Source: Candidatus Omnitrophota bacterium | Lineage (GTDB): Bacteria > Omnitrophota > Omnitrophia > Omnitrophales > Aquincolibacteriaceae | NCBI GenBank assembly: GCA_020632475.1 | Contig: JACKFM010000001.1 | Span: forward strand, 124,001 to 188,000 | Length of the DNA: 64,000 nucleotides | Direction: 5' to 3' | In this document: in pieces, positions 57,601-63,158 of the stretch | Layout: each line of letters starts with the position of its first letter | Numbering within the stretch: the stretch's first letter is position 1 | Translations under genes and position numbers: made by a program | The notes under the pieces: model-generated | Told to the model about the DNA's origin: nothing | The model's input: the letters and a program-made list of their open reading frames with translations, nothing else | Database searches by the model: none

Positions 57601-59586
57601 ATCGGCCGTGTTGTGAATGAAAACGGGGAGATTGATGCTGAGAAATTCAAAGAACTGCTGACTAAAACTCCCGTTGATTTGCTGCGCGAAGATCTGATCG
57701 CGCGTGCCGAAAAAGATATCGATTCGACTAAAGAACAGATCCGTATCTTTATCGACAAGCTCGAAGTTATGGAAAAACAGCTCGATCAAGAAACAGGCGA
57801 GCTGAATGATTTGATCAATAAGAGTGTAGAGAAATTTGGGGGAATTAACGCCGGGCTGCAGAAAGTCCTGGATGACTACGGCGACGTTCTGCCTCAGGAG
57901 ACCATTAACGGGATCAAGAAATATATCGATATCAATAATGCCATGATCAACGGCAAAATGGCACAGATGGCCGATGACTATCTGATCACGTTGAAAGAAG
58001 CCATTGGTTTTCTCAAGATGTTCGTTCATATTTACACCGAACATACGAACCACTTGGCAGACTATATCGAGGCCGCCCGCCGGGCTTCCGGCGTTGAGGA
58101 GCTCAAGAACATCCCTTATCCGATGTTACTCCTGCCTTTGTTTGCACAACGGTTTATTGAAAATCCCACGGCGGCGATTCTTAAGAGGGTTCAGGAAAGC
58201 GAAGAATTCTTGTTGCAAGTCGACTTTATGGGTGAACGCCTTGTGAAGATCGATGCACTTGTGCGTGGTCTGGAAAAAGGAGGGCTTGATCTGAATCTGG
58301 ACGGAAAGATTAATGATGATGACCTGCTCATTGCCGGAACAGGGTATCAGGCAGTCTTTGAGATCCAGGAGAAAGGTCTTGTGATGGATTTTGACGTTAT
58401 TCTCGACTGGAATGGCAACGGTAAAATTGACCAGGCCGACAGTCATAAACTGAAGTCTGATATTTTTAATTCATTTTATCCTGTGCGGATATACACAGAT
58501 GCCAACGGAGATGTGATTGAGGATACCTACGGACCGCAGGGCCGTGTGATTAAGCGTGTGAACAAAACTACGGGTGTGGTTACGACGTACGTTTACGATG
58601 ACGCAAGAAAAGAATACGAAGCCACAAAAGGGGGCCGGACTGAGATTTACAGCTATGGCATTGACGGCGAGCCCCTGACCGGTGACGATGTGTTCAAAGG
58701 AGTGCGTTATACGGATGCCAACGGAGATGTGATTGAGGATACCTACGGACCGCAGGGCCGTGTGATTAAGCGTGTGAACAAAACCACGGGTGTGGTTACG
58801 ACGTACGTTTACGATGACGCGAGAAAAGAATACGAAGCCACAAAGGGGGGCCGGACTGAGATTTACAGCTATGGCGTTGACGACGAGCCCCTGACCGGTG
58901 ACGATGTGTTCAAAGGAGTGCGTTATACGGATGCCAACCAGGTTCTTGAATTTGACTATGACAGTGAAGGACGGTTCAGCACCGTGATCAAGACGCTGAA
59001 AGGGATTCATGCCGAAGGTGAGAATGTTAAAACGGTTTACCGTTTTGACTATGAAACATCCCGGGTAGAGGCTGAGCTTGATAACGGGGTCATCCGGACC
59101 TATATCTTTCGTATTCAGGGCGGAAGTTCCACGACGCCGGTTGAGATAAGATTGAATGAGGAAACGCTTTTGAGCTGGTCGAGCGGAACCGGTTTTTCTG
59201 AGCGGTGGACGTTGGTGAGTGGTGAGCCGGTTTTAACGCCGTCCGATCAGGAGAATGTTCCGAATTTTAATGAACTTTTTTCAACCGGATTATTCGAGCA
59301 GCCAACGCAATATGGTTTTTCCCTGGAAGCAGACAGGACTCCGGCCGTCCAGAGAGAAGAAGAAAAACCTGAATTGATCGTAGTTCAGGAACCGGTCTAT
59401 CTTGATTCGTCGCAACCGGTATACAAAGATCCGGCTTTGACGTTTCAACCGGTTATTGTGACGAGGACCGAAGAGTCTGCGCGGGCCTGGGCCCATGAAA
59501 TGTATGTCTTGGCGGAAAAGCCCAAAGCAGACCGCAAAGCTTCCCTGATGGGGGAGGATGCGCTTCTTTCCAATATTTTGGATTAA
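51634..59586 (+). CDS. Giant secreted repeat protein (2650 residues)
   Basis: Signal peptide to about residue 33 (PAGWAG). Most of the protein (about 280-2000) is a series of divergent modules. Each opens with a short beta-hairpin-like segment (for example VTLENGEKVEVDLSEA near 280; INIHGTDYVVNAAAI near 809; VVMDNGKTIEINLSEI near 1046; VTAVDGTVFELNLTEL near 1560; LEIQGVSYTVDAKVL near 1787). Most modules then have helices and an LL-x-x-YG-x-x-I-x-D-E-x-G-like segment. Residues about 1365-1450 resemble an inhibitor-I9 fold (weak). Two dockerin-like calcium loops are at 2219-2230 and 2258-2269, followed by two nearly identical 72-residue YD/RHS-like repeats (2287-2430). No protease, kinase or known adhesin domain was recognised. 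Extracellular or surface location is inferred. Confidence 0.85.
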   Translation: MKTNIRKKIHSVVAGFICMTMALTQVMPAGWAGVNELDRNEQSSVVAVIAVDAGYNPTDTSNYQTPAKSRASNYYYVNDVVGYSNQIERSYHEGFFSDSALSPVSEKETVQDPALDEAEGVFGQRPDRLEMEAMTTGNSDHTITRFYDDKGVLIGTKTVVSFQPLVGEGFERPEAKITVTWTDAEGNVIDPNQDTEQSFDPQMTLDEYHEKANQLDEIMSGIARDGVTSEKIKSAHSVLTAMRELIAALLENGEEDEAAELIKTFENRLDQFDQVLVKEPVVVTLENGEKVEVDLSEAARALAEEFRRLTGNEGIDYARLPGVTSEDVEGLETFQDFLNFRQIGVTTNIPVFEALSSYGNFQLIVRLVQKYGTDILGMDADLDGIRELDADVFRRMVNGTEPAYREAERIFNEIVASHPVVFSAGTVSFEEIIAAVRSADEAHALMTGVLEQIVDSVDGEDVFKNLVSSELNQLLREIYQPLTNQITDYLAANPTEIAKIVDHHEYQNDRAHALSVPVLTYSELETMLGHIEDLQNVLTQKLNSVMDAVNGTESTLFNRVRSLLLAQANGGYTAFSTGGGRYQAGYYASVIRDFNSFISYKNIRFEIETAGTVTMSASQLTALTSGLPSGISTLLKFPGIREDVNPDQLNALEKLQAERARAVISLPGSTQSETPDTLSGFARRIQLTQLLLSVYGGIAVTDGQVNLDALRREILMDDVLETLYGAAQQVIRGAVQRVDQIANASRGVSLEEYEALYDLISKTNGIVVSVIKLALDGVIYEARSLVREMLQNDFNQLLSKIDGVLDQGKIRINIHGTDYVVNAAAIHGLMKDHLDEVAVKLSNNSNTDFNKDQYARLNLAGLPEEFIQGLMTSYQRDWFRQINFETYNPVFSDSVNQPAASQEIWFRLIPALLESYGAEILDETGNVSLVSVETKLFEEVHHPVQNGESVLEAFKKIVRSVIDAARSALNAVNFADWAERIKSQDIILDAIAQIKTRSSELVKNLNASELSILEAFANTGYFWDTSVPNLRQLWDLLSSRLRGQKTVHVVMDNGKTIEINLSEIESIPNMPSSSIYDQALFPGLAPSDFNDVYNNAPAYIRFSEYQPASQQSVFDVEKLIVNAVRRIYDTIDELPEIYRERMFENEKLNREIFRRYIKGVDLLHKQILDQVRQLTDAELEVIKKMLTAPMTIEKVKAVYDQIGGLRAEIMDYLNALTARHEKQDVIEMEEDATRIYQEAVNLLIDYMRSNVLTYQTAEGVYVQVPVHEITNRMIEVLKERFPGEDIAAHHFASFFGVSMDGLRSYNKLEEFLGMQIIALPRNSQYVEIVSKLSEIGMMEMIVDLLETYGDEVLTGVLPAQNNYVYPLTVIVGTPEFSNGAIDPAARQQINDLIKALGYETEIWIDGLIVTGFENVQDMLSFIDRVLAIDGIEYAEADQWVEINLFDSYSSEQDNVSVNIDRLIELLSDRDEALKRAEKTLSEIGAGAVEEIQALDVPLTSESFKKLIDIFNNAKLKLVNTGNDVVAGFDQEMFDRIQNHINAIYDQIKEVRDAFIVENPVKVTAVDGTVFELNLTELEHFAAERLWDLVPDQTGEMIPQPVIGILEPVMMLSLSETLVLKSPVAEIAIDDIAPLPDPIRPIWYPFPEQFDPNDVPTGFGFQTLLIRLAEKFGSFTVDENGNFSTQNFLKELERTDLERVKEKLSGLTQDTVQIMYDIVSPSDDRAVSLAEVQKIYDVLNAAREKMLKAASPFLAQDNEYSAIASEVNRQWADVMNKYEQLLFNRKLTLEIQGVSYTVDAKVLVDIMRTQYQQGYTELLDAYAKDKETTFEYNRYRQLVDNYVYYQPLTLKRIVDEVKGESADVQSKYPTLGQLNAVAGIRSSDLNRLDVVSKDLVNLTFNADPRELLKGQLNLRVFAPGSNVQTAGQTTSNSMSVSASMSVSAEMVADTALKAEIAFAPVEVEILRLNWLQTSQRALLFEVLPAILKDHIGRVVNENGEIDAEKFKELLTKTPVDLLREDLIARAEKDIDSTKEQIRIFIDKLEVMEKQLDQETGELNDLINKSVEKFGGINAGLQKVLDDYGDVLPQETINGIKKYIDINNAMINGKMAQMADDYLITLKEAIGFLKMFVHIYTEHTNHLADYIEAARRASGVEELKNIPYPMLLLPLFAQRFIENPTAAILKRVQESEEFLLQVDFMGERLVKIDALVRGLEKGGLDLNLDGKINDDDLLIAGTGYQAVFEIQEKGLVMDFDVILDWNGNGKIDQADSHKLKSDIFNSFYPVRIYTDANGDVIEDTYGPQGRVIKRVNKTTGVVTTYVYDDARKEYEATKGGRTEIYSYGIDGEPLTGDDVFKGVRYTDANGDVIEDTYGPQGRVIKRVNKTTGVVTTYVYDDARKEYEATKGGRTEIYSYGVDDEPLTGDDVFKGVRYTDANQVLEFDYDSEGRFSTVIKTLKGIHAEGENVKTVYRFDYETSRVEAELDNGVIRTYIFRIQGGSSTTPVEIRLNEETLLSWSSGTGFSERWTLVSGEPVLTPSDQENVPNFNELFSTGLFEQPTQYGFSLEADRTPAVQREEEKPELIVVQEPVYLDSSQPVYKDPALTFQPVIVTRTEESARAWAHEMYVLAEKPKADRKASLMGEDALLSNILD
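58492..58923 (+). repeat. Tandem 216-bp coding duplication in the giant gene
   Basis: Two adjacent 216-bp units (58492-58707, 58708-58923) differ at only seven positions by my count, two of which change the amino acid. A partial third unit starts at 58924 (YTDAN). Each unit encodes a 72-residue YD/RHS-like repeat with EDTYGPQGRVIKRVNK. Confidence 0.93.
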
Positions 59587-59597
59587 TTGAGCTACTC

Positions 59598-59646
59598 GCT
59601 TGCATGCGGTTTTTGCCTGTACTGTTCTAACCTGCCGCATGCAAGC
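59598..59646. repeat. Perfect 12-pair inverted repeat after the giant gene
   Basis: GCTTGCATGCGG (59598-59609) and CCGCATGCAAGC (59635-59646) pair perfectly around 25 bases. There is no T run after it; the terminator at 59662 follows. GCATGC within each arm is itself palindromic. Confidence 0.75.
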
Positions 59647-59661
59647 CCTTCCTCAGAACCC

Positions 59662-59694
59662 GGGACAGGTTATTCAACCCGTCCCTTTTTTTTT
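59662..59694 (+). terminator. Terminator of the giant-protein operon
   Basis: GGGAC-A-GGTT (59662-59671) pairs with AACC-C-GTCCC (59676-59685), one mismatch, loop ATTC, followed by nine T (59686-59694). Confidence 0.88.
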
Positions 59695-59765
59695 GTGTAT
59701 AATGGCCGATGCTTTCAGGGGAGGTAATGCCTGTCTCCTGAACATAAAAGGAAAACCAATCCAAA

Positions 59766-59987
59766 ATGGAAACCAAACGGCGTAGTTTTGTCAAAGCTTT
59801 GAGCTGGCGTTTTGTAGCCACCTTTATTACCGGAGGCATTGTCTGGATGCTGACCGGGGAGGGGCAGTTCGCGGTCAAAGTCGGATTGCTGGATACCGCA
59901 ATTAAACTCGCTGCTTATTTTTACCACGAAAGAGTCTGGAACAAGATCCCCTACGGCAAACCCAGAGAACCCGAATACACCATTTGA
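59766..59987 (+). CDS. DUF2061 family small membrane protein
   Basis: A 73-residue protein with one or two hydrophobic stretches. The RSFVKALSWRFVATFITGGIVWMLTG start and KLAAYFYHERVWNKIPYG end are the two conserved halves of DUF2061, a family of unknown function often fused to or near sulfur-assimilation genes. A TATAAT at 59698-59703 lies upstream, but no matching -35 was found. It is a single gene between two repeats. Confidence 0.88.
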   Translation: METKRRSFVKALSWRFVATFITGGIVWMLTGEGQFAVKVGLLDTAIKLAAYFYHERVWNKIPYGKPREPEYTI

Positions 59988-60019
59988 TGTATGCACTACC
60001 AAAGTACCAAAGGAGCCAG

Positions 60020-60098
60020 GTGCTGCGTCAACGATTAAATGACGGGTTCGCTGCACAAGTGTCCGTAGCAATGCTGTCGGCATTGACGGAGCACTTGC
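60020..60098. repeat. Two-hairpin dispersed repeat, copy 2
   Basis: First stem GTGC-T-GCG/CGC-T-GCAC (60020-60027 with 60049-60056), second stem GTG-TCCGT/ACGGA-G-CAC (60059-60066 with 60086-60094) with a perfect inner CAATGC/GCATTG. Counterpart of 8857-8940. A run GCTCTTTTTT follows, so this copy may also act as terminator. Confidence 0.75.
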
Positions 60099-60107
60099 TC
60101 TTTTTTA

Positions 60108-60200
60108 GGACTGAGGACTGAGCGATGAGGACTGAGTAGTCAGTTGCTCGAAAAGGCGGAAGAATCTCGGTTGCTTTTCCGTCCGCTGGGCATCGTCTAG
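60108..60200. repeat. GGACTGAG-type repeat, copy D
   Basis: GGACTGAGGACTGAGCGATG, then GACTGAGTAGTCAGTTGCTC on the left; GTCTAGCACTCATCG on the right pairs loosely with CGATGAGGACTGAGTAG. The middle CGGTTGCTTTTC also occurs in the AGCGT-type repeat at 7392-7461, so the families share modules. Confidence 0.65.
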
Positions 60201-60228
60201 CACTCATCGGAGTGGAAAGAGTAAAGAG

Positions 60229-60678
60229 ATGAAGATTATTTTTCATTTACAGTGGATGAAACCGGGTACTTCGGCCTCCCGCGGGTTCAAGTCAGCGCAT
60301 ATGTATGCCTTGATGGATGATTATGTGAAAAGGCTGGCGCATTTCGGCGGTGCGGAGATACGCGGCCAGTACAGCACAAAGGAAAAAGGCGGTCTTCTGT
60401 GGGTTTGCGACTTTCATAAGCCCAGCCGCGAACTTTCATCCGAAGACCTGGCCGGACAGATTGAGAAACTACAGGATTCCGGGCAGCGCGAACTGCATAT
60501 TTTGATCGGGGAATCTGATGGATTTAAACCCGGAGAAATTCAAGCTCTCAAACCCGCTTTTCGATGGAGTTTTGGTCCGCTGACACTGCCGCATGAACTG
60601 GCCGCGGTCGTCGCCTCTGAACAAATTTACCGTGCCTTTACGATGATGAAGGGATTGCCTTATCACACCGGGCACTGA
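60229..60678 (+). CDS. rlmH: 23S rRNA (pseudouridine-1915-N3) methyltransferase
   Basis: A SPOUT-fold methyltransferase acting on helix 69 of 23S rRNA. The 149-residue protein matches RlmH length. The C-terminal SAM-binding knot is clear: LHILIGESDGF (glycine loop), RWSFGPLTLPHELAAVVASEQIYRAFTMMKGLPYH. The N-terminal half is more divergent than usual (MKIIFHLQWMKPGTS, with an insertion near residues 12-20). The last two residues differ from the usual HK ending (here HTGH). Confidence 0.88.
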   Translation: MKIIFHLQWMKPGTSASRGFKSAHMYALMDDYVKRLAHFGGAEIRGQYSTKEKGGLLWVCDFHKPSRELSSEDLAGQIEKLQDSGQRELHILIGESDGFKPGEIQALKPAFRWSFGPLTLPHELAAVVASEQIYRAFTMMKGLPYHTGH

Positions 60679-60682
60679 CCAT

Positions 60683-60712
60683 AAGAGGACAGGGCTAAAG
60701 ACCTGGCCCCTT
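60683..60712. repeat. GGACAGG-type hairpin
   Basis: AAGAGGACAGG and CCTGGCCCCTT pair with two mismatches around GCTAAAGA. It is a decayed relative of the bidirectional terminator stem at 12454-12489, without a good T run. Confidence 0.6.
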
Positions 60713-60737
60713 CATTGTGGTACCCGTTACCATTCAA

Positions 60738-60746
60738 TGCTATAAT
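60738..60746 (+). promoter_or_regulatory. Extended -10 box of the prenyl synthase gene, predicted leaderless
   Basis: TGCTATAAT: extended -10 with TATAAT at 60741-60746. Nine bases separate it from the ATG (60756), the same spacing as in thrS, and no ribosome binding site is present. No good -35 was found at 17 bases. Confidence 0.6.
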
Positions 60747-60755
60747 GCACACCTT

Positions 60756-61760
60756 ATGTCAATCCAACCCGCAATTACCTTAGAAGAAATTTACGCACCA
60801 ATCCAGGTTCCGGTCGAACGGGTGCCTCAGACGATTATTGAGATTCTTTCAACGTCGAATGATCTCGCCACCGATGTTGTCAAATATTTCTTTTCCGGCA
60901 AAGGCAAACTCCTGCGTCCGGCACTGACGCTTTTGGGCGCCGCCTTGAAAGGTGAAACAACAGGGGCGAATACCGATTTACGGCTGCTCCGTTTAGCCGC
61001 TTCTTATGAAATCTTTCACGGGGCGACTCTAATCCACGACGATATCATTGATTCAGCCTATTTGAGACGGAATCTTCCGACCGTGAATGTGAAATGGGGT
61101 GCTCAGACGGCCGTGTTGGTCGGTGATTATCTGCACGATAAAGCGCTGGGCGTAATTCATGAAGACGGTACCCGTGAAATCTTTTCTCTTTTCCTTAAAA
61201 CCGCCGGACTGGTCTGCGACGGTGAAATTCATGAACTCGGTAAACATGGCTGCCTGAGTTTAAGCGAAACCGAATACATTGATATTATTAATAAGAAGAC
61301 GGCTGTTTTATTGGCGTGTTGTGTTGAAGCCGGTGCCCGTTTTGCGGGAGCTTCAGAAGAAGAGGCCGCCGCTCTGTACCGGTTCGGCACCGCCTTCGGA
61401 ATTGCTTTTCAGATTATTGACGATTGTCTGGATTTTACCGGCGATGAACATGAATTCGGAAAAACTCTGGGAGCGGACCTGGCGGCCGGTGTGATGACTC
61501 TGCCCTTGATTCGTCTTCTTGAGATTTCGGACGAAGCGCAAAAAAAAGAAATCGTCGCTGTCTTTAAAAATGATCCCCAGTCCGATAAACTGAGGAATCT
61601 GCTCGGTCTCATCCGCGAAAGCGGTGCTTTGGAGTATGCCCTGACCAAAGCCCGCACCTATACCGAGACCGCCCGTAAAGAATTGATGCTTTTTGGTGAT
61701 TCACCGGCCCGGCAGAGTCTTGAAAAACTTCTCGACTACGTTCTTGAAAGGAATAAATAG
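60756..61760 (+). CDS. Trans-polyprenyl diphosphate synthase
   Basis: Elongates allylic diphosphates with isopentenyl diphosphate to a long-chain product used for quinones. The 334-residue protein has the first aspartate-rich motif in LIHDDIIDSAYLRR (residues about 96-109), KGKLLRPALTLL upstream, VLVGDYLHDKAL, and the second motif in IAFQIIDDCLDFTG (about 216-229). Chain length cannot be read reliably. The start at 60756 follows an extended -10 box; an in-frame GTG at 60717 would lie upstream of that box and is rejected. The TAG stop overlaps the start of a palindromic repeat. Confidence 0.93.
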   Translation: MSIQPAITLEEIYAPIQVPVERVPQTIIEILSTSNDLATDVVKYFFSGKGKLLRPALTLLGAALKGETTGANTDLRLLRLAASYEIFHGATLIHDDIIDSAYLRRNLPTVNVKWGAQTAVLVGDYLHDKALGVIHEDGTREIFSLFLKTAGLVCDGEIHELGKHGCLSLSETEYIDIINKKTAVLLACCVEAGARFAGASEEEAAALYRFGTAFGIAFQIIDDCLDFTGDEHEFGKTLGADLAAGVMTLPLIRLLEISDEAQKKEIVAVFKNDPQSDKLRNLLGLIRESGALEYALTKARTYTETARKELMLFGDSPARQSLEKLLDYVLERNK

Positions 61761-61808
61761 CGCATAGCGGATAGAGCACTTTTGCGCTGTACGCTAAACG
61801 CTTTACGC
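61758..61808. repeat. AGCGT/ACGCT palindromic repeat, copy 3
   Basis: TAGCGCATAGCGGATAG on the left and GCGCTGTACGCTAAACGCTT on the right. It spans the 52-base gap between the prenyl synthase stop and rsmI and includes the stop codon TAG. Confidence 0.6.
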
Positions 61809-61812
61809 CGAT

Positions 61813-62499
61813 ATGCTTTATCTCGTACCCACACCCATCGGAAATCTTCGGGATATCACGCTTCGGGCGCTTGACGTCCTTAAAGAGGCTGATTTGATTG
61901 CCTGTGAAGATACCCGCCAGACGCAAAAACTTCTGAATCATTACGAAATTAAAAAGCCGTTGATCAGTTTTCATGAACACAGCGGACCCGGCCGGGTGGA
62001 TGAGATTATCCGTGAACTGGAAACCGGGAAAAAAGTTGCGCTCGTTTCAGACGGCGGTATGCCGCTGATTTCCGACCCCGGTTATCCGCTGGTGCGCAAA
62101 GCCATTTATCAAGGGATACGAATTGAAGCCCTGCCGGGCCCGACCGCAGGTGTGACTGCGCTCGCCGCAAGCGGGCTTCCTGCCCATCAATACAGCTTTT
62201 TTGGTTTTTTACCGATTAAGGCGGCCGCTAAAACCAAAACTCTGGATGCGGTTAAAGAGCGCGAAGATACGCTTTTGTTTCACGAGTCGCCCTATCGCGT
62301 GGTCAAAACCCTTGAGATTATGCTCAGCGTTTTCGGAGACCGCGAGGCGGTTGTCAGCCGCGAAATTTCAAAAAAATTTGAAGAAATTTCACGCGGACAT
62401 TTATCGGAATTGATCGAAAAATTCAAAAAGAAAGAACCTAAAGGCGAATTTGTCATTCTGGTCGCAGGCCAGGGGCAAAAAAAAGTACTGAGTGAATAA
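61813..62499 (+). CDS. rsmI: 16S rRNA (cytidine-1402-2'-O)-methyltransferase
   Basis: A tetrapyrrole-methylase-fold enzyme that modifies C1402 in the ribosomal decoding centre. The 228-residue protein has YLVPTPIGNLRDITLRAL at the start, ACEDTRQTQKLL, ALVSDGGMPLISDPGYPL (residues about 76-93), LPGPTAGVTALAASGLP and LLFHESPYRV. At 228 residues it lacks the C-terminal extension of longer forms (about 280). No ribosome binding site is visible because a repeat fills the upstream gap. Confidence 0.95.
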   Translation: MLYLVPTPIGNLRDITLRALDVLKEADLIACEDTRQTQKLLNHYEIKKPLISFHEHSGPGRVDEIIRELETGKKVALVSDGGMPLISDPGYPLVRKAIYQGIRIEALPGPTAGVTALAASGLPAHQYSFFGFLPIKAAAKTKTLDAVKEREDTLLFHESPYRVVKTLEIMLSVFGDREAVVSREISKKFEEISRGHLSELIEKFKKKEPKGEFVILVAGQGQKKVLSE

Positions 62500-62504
62500 G
62501 AACA

Positions 62505-62551
62505 AGAGGTGCCCGGCCTTTTTGACTGCGGAAAAGTGCCTGGCACCCTCT
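62505..62551. repeat. AGAGGTGCC hairpin between rsmI and purN
   Basis: AGAGGTGCC-C-GGC (62505-62517) pairs with GCC-T-GGCACC-C-TCT (62538-62551). It ends six bases before the first possible purN start (GTG 62557) and so occupies the ribosome-binding region. Confidence 0.75.
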
Positions 62552-62562
62552 GAACGGTGCAG

Positions 62563-63153
62563 ATGAAAAAAATAGCGATTTTTGTTTCCGGCAGCGGAAC
62601 CAATATGGAGAACCTGATCAAAGAGATCCAGGCCGGGCGTCTGGCTTTTGAACCTGCACTTGTGATCTGTGACAAGCCGGGTGCCAAGGCCCTTGAGCGT
62701 GCCGAGGCTTTGGGTGTTGAAGCGGTGCTTGTGGACCGTAAACAATATGACAGTAAAGACGCCTTTGAAAAAGAGATCGACCGGCAGCTGGCATGCCGTG
62801 AAGTGGACTACATTATATTAGCCGGCTTTATGCGCATTCTAAGCGAGGATTTTGTCAACCGCCATTTGGGAACAATGATTAATATTCATCCCTCTTATTT
62901 GCCGGCATTTCCGGGGGCCCATGGTATTCGTGATGCCTTTGAAGCCCGGGTTTCTGAAACGGGAGTCACTGTTCATTTTGTGATTCCCGAAGTGGATGCC
63001 GGCCCGGTGATTTTGCAACGCAAGATTCCTATCCATTCAGACGATACTCTTGAAAGTTTGGAGACCAGGATTCATGCTGAGGAGTATAAAATTTATCCCG
63101 AGGCCCTGAAATTGGTGGCCGAAGGAAAAAGTTCTTTTAAAAAACCGACTTAA
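62563..63153 (+). CDS. purN: Phosphoribosylglycinamide formyltransferase
   Basis: Transfers the formyl group of 10-formyl-THF to GAR in purine synthesis, using the product of the FolD pathway. The 196-residue protein has FVSGSGTNMENLI at the start, ILAGFMRIL, the catalytic INIHPSYLPAFPGAHG (Asn and His) and the aspartate in PEVDAGPVILQ. Start is ATG 62563 or GTG 62557; neither has a Shine-Dalgarno sequence, because a hairpin fills the upstream region. The next gene starts five bases after its stop. Confidence 0.95.
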   Translation: MKKIAIFVSGSGTNMENLIKEIQAGRLAFEPALVICDKPGAKALERAEALGVEAVLVDRKQYDSKDAFEKEIDRQLACREVDYIILAGFMRILSEDFVNRHLGTMINIHPSYLPAFPGAHGIRDAFEARVSETGVTVHFVIPEVDAGPVILQRKIPIHSDDTLESLETRIHAEEYKIYPEALKLVAEGKSSFKKPT

Positions 63154-63158
63154 GAAAA

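Noticed and set aside
58471..59010. A minus-strand frame with an internal repeat inside the giant gene
   Set aside because: Its repeat is merely the antisense of the 216-bp duplication; no start signal.
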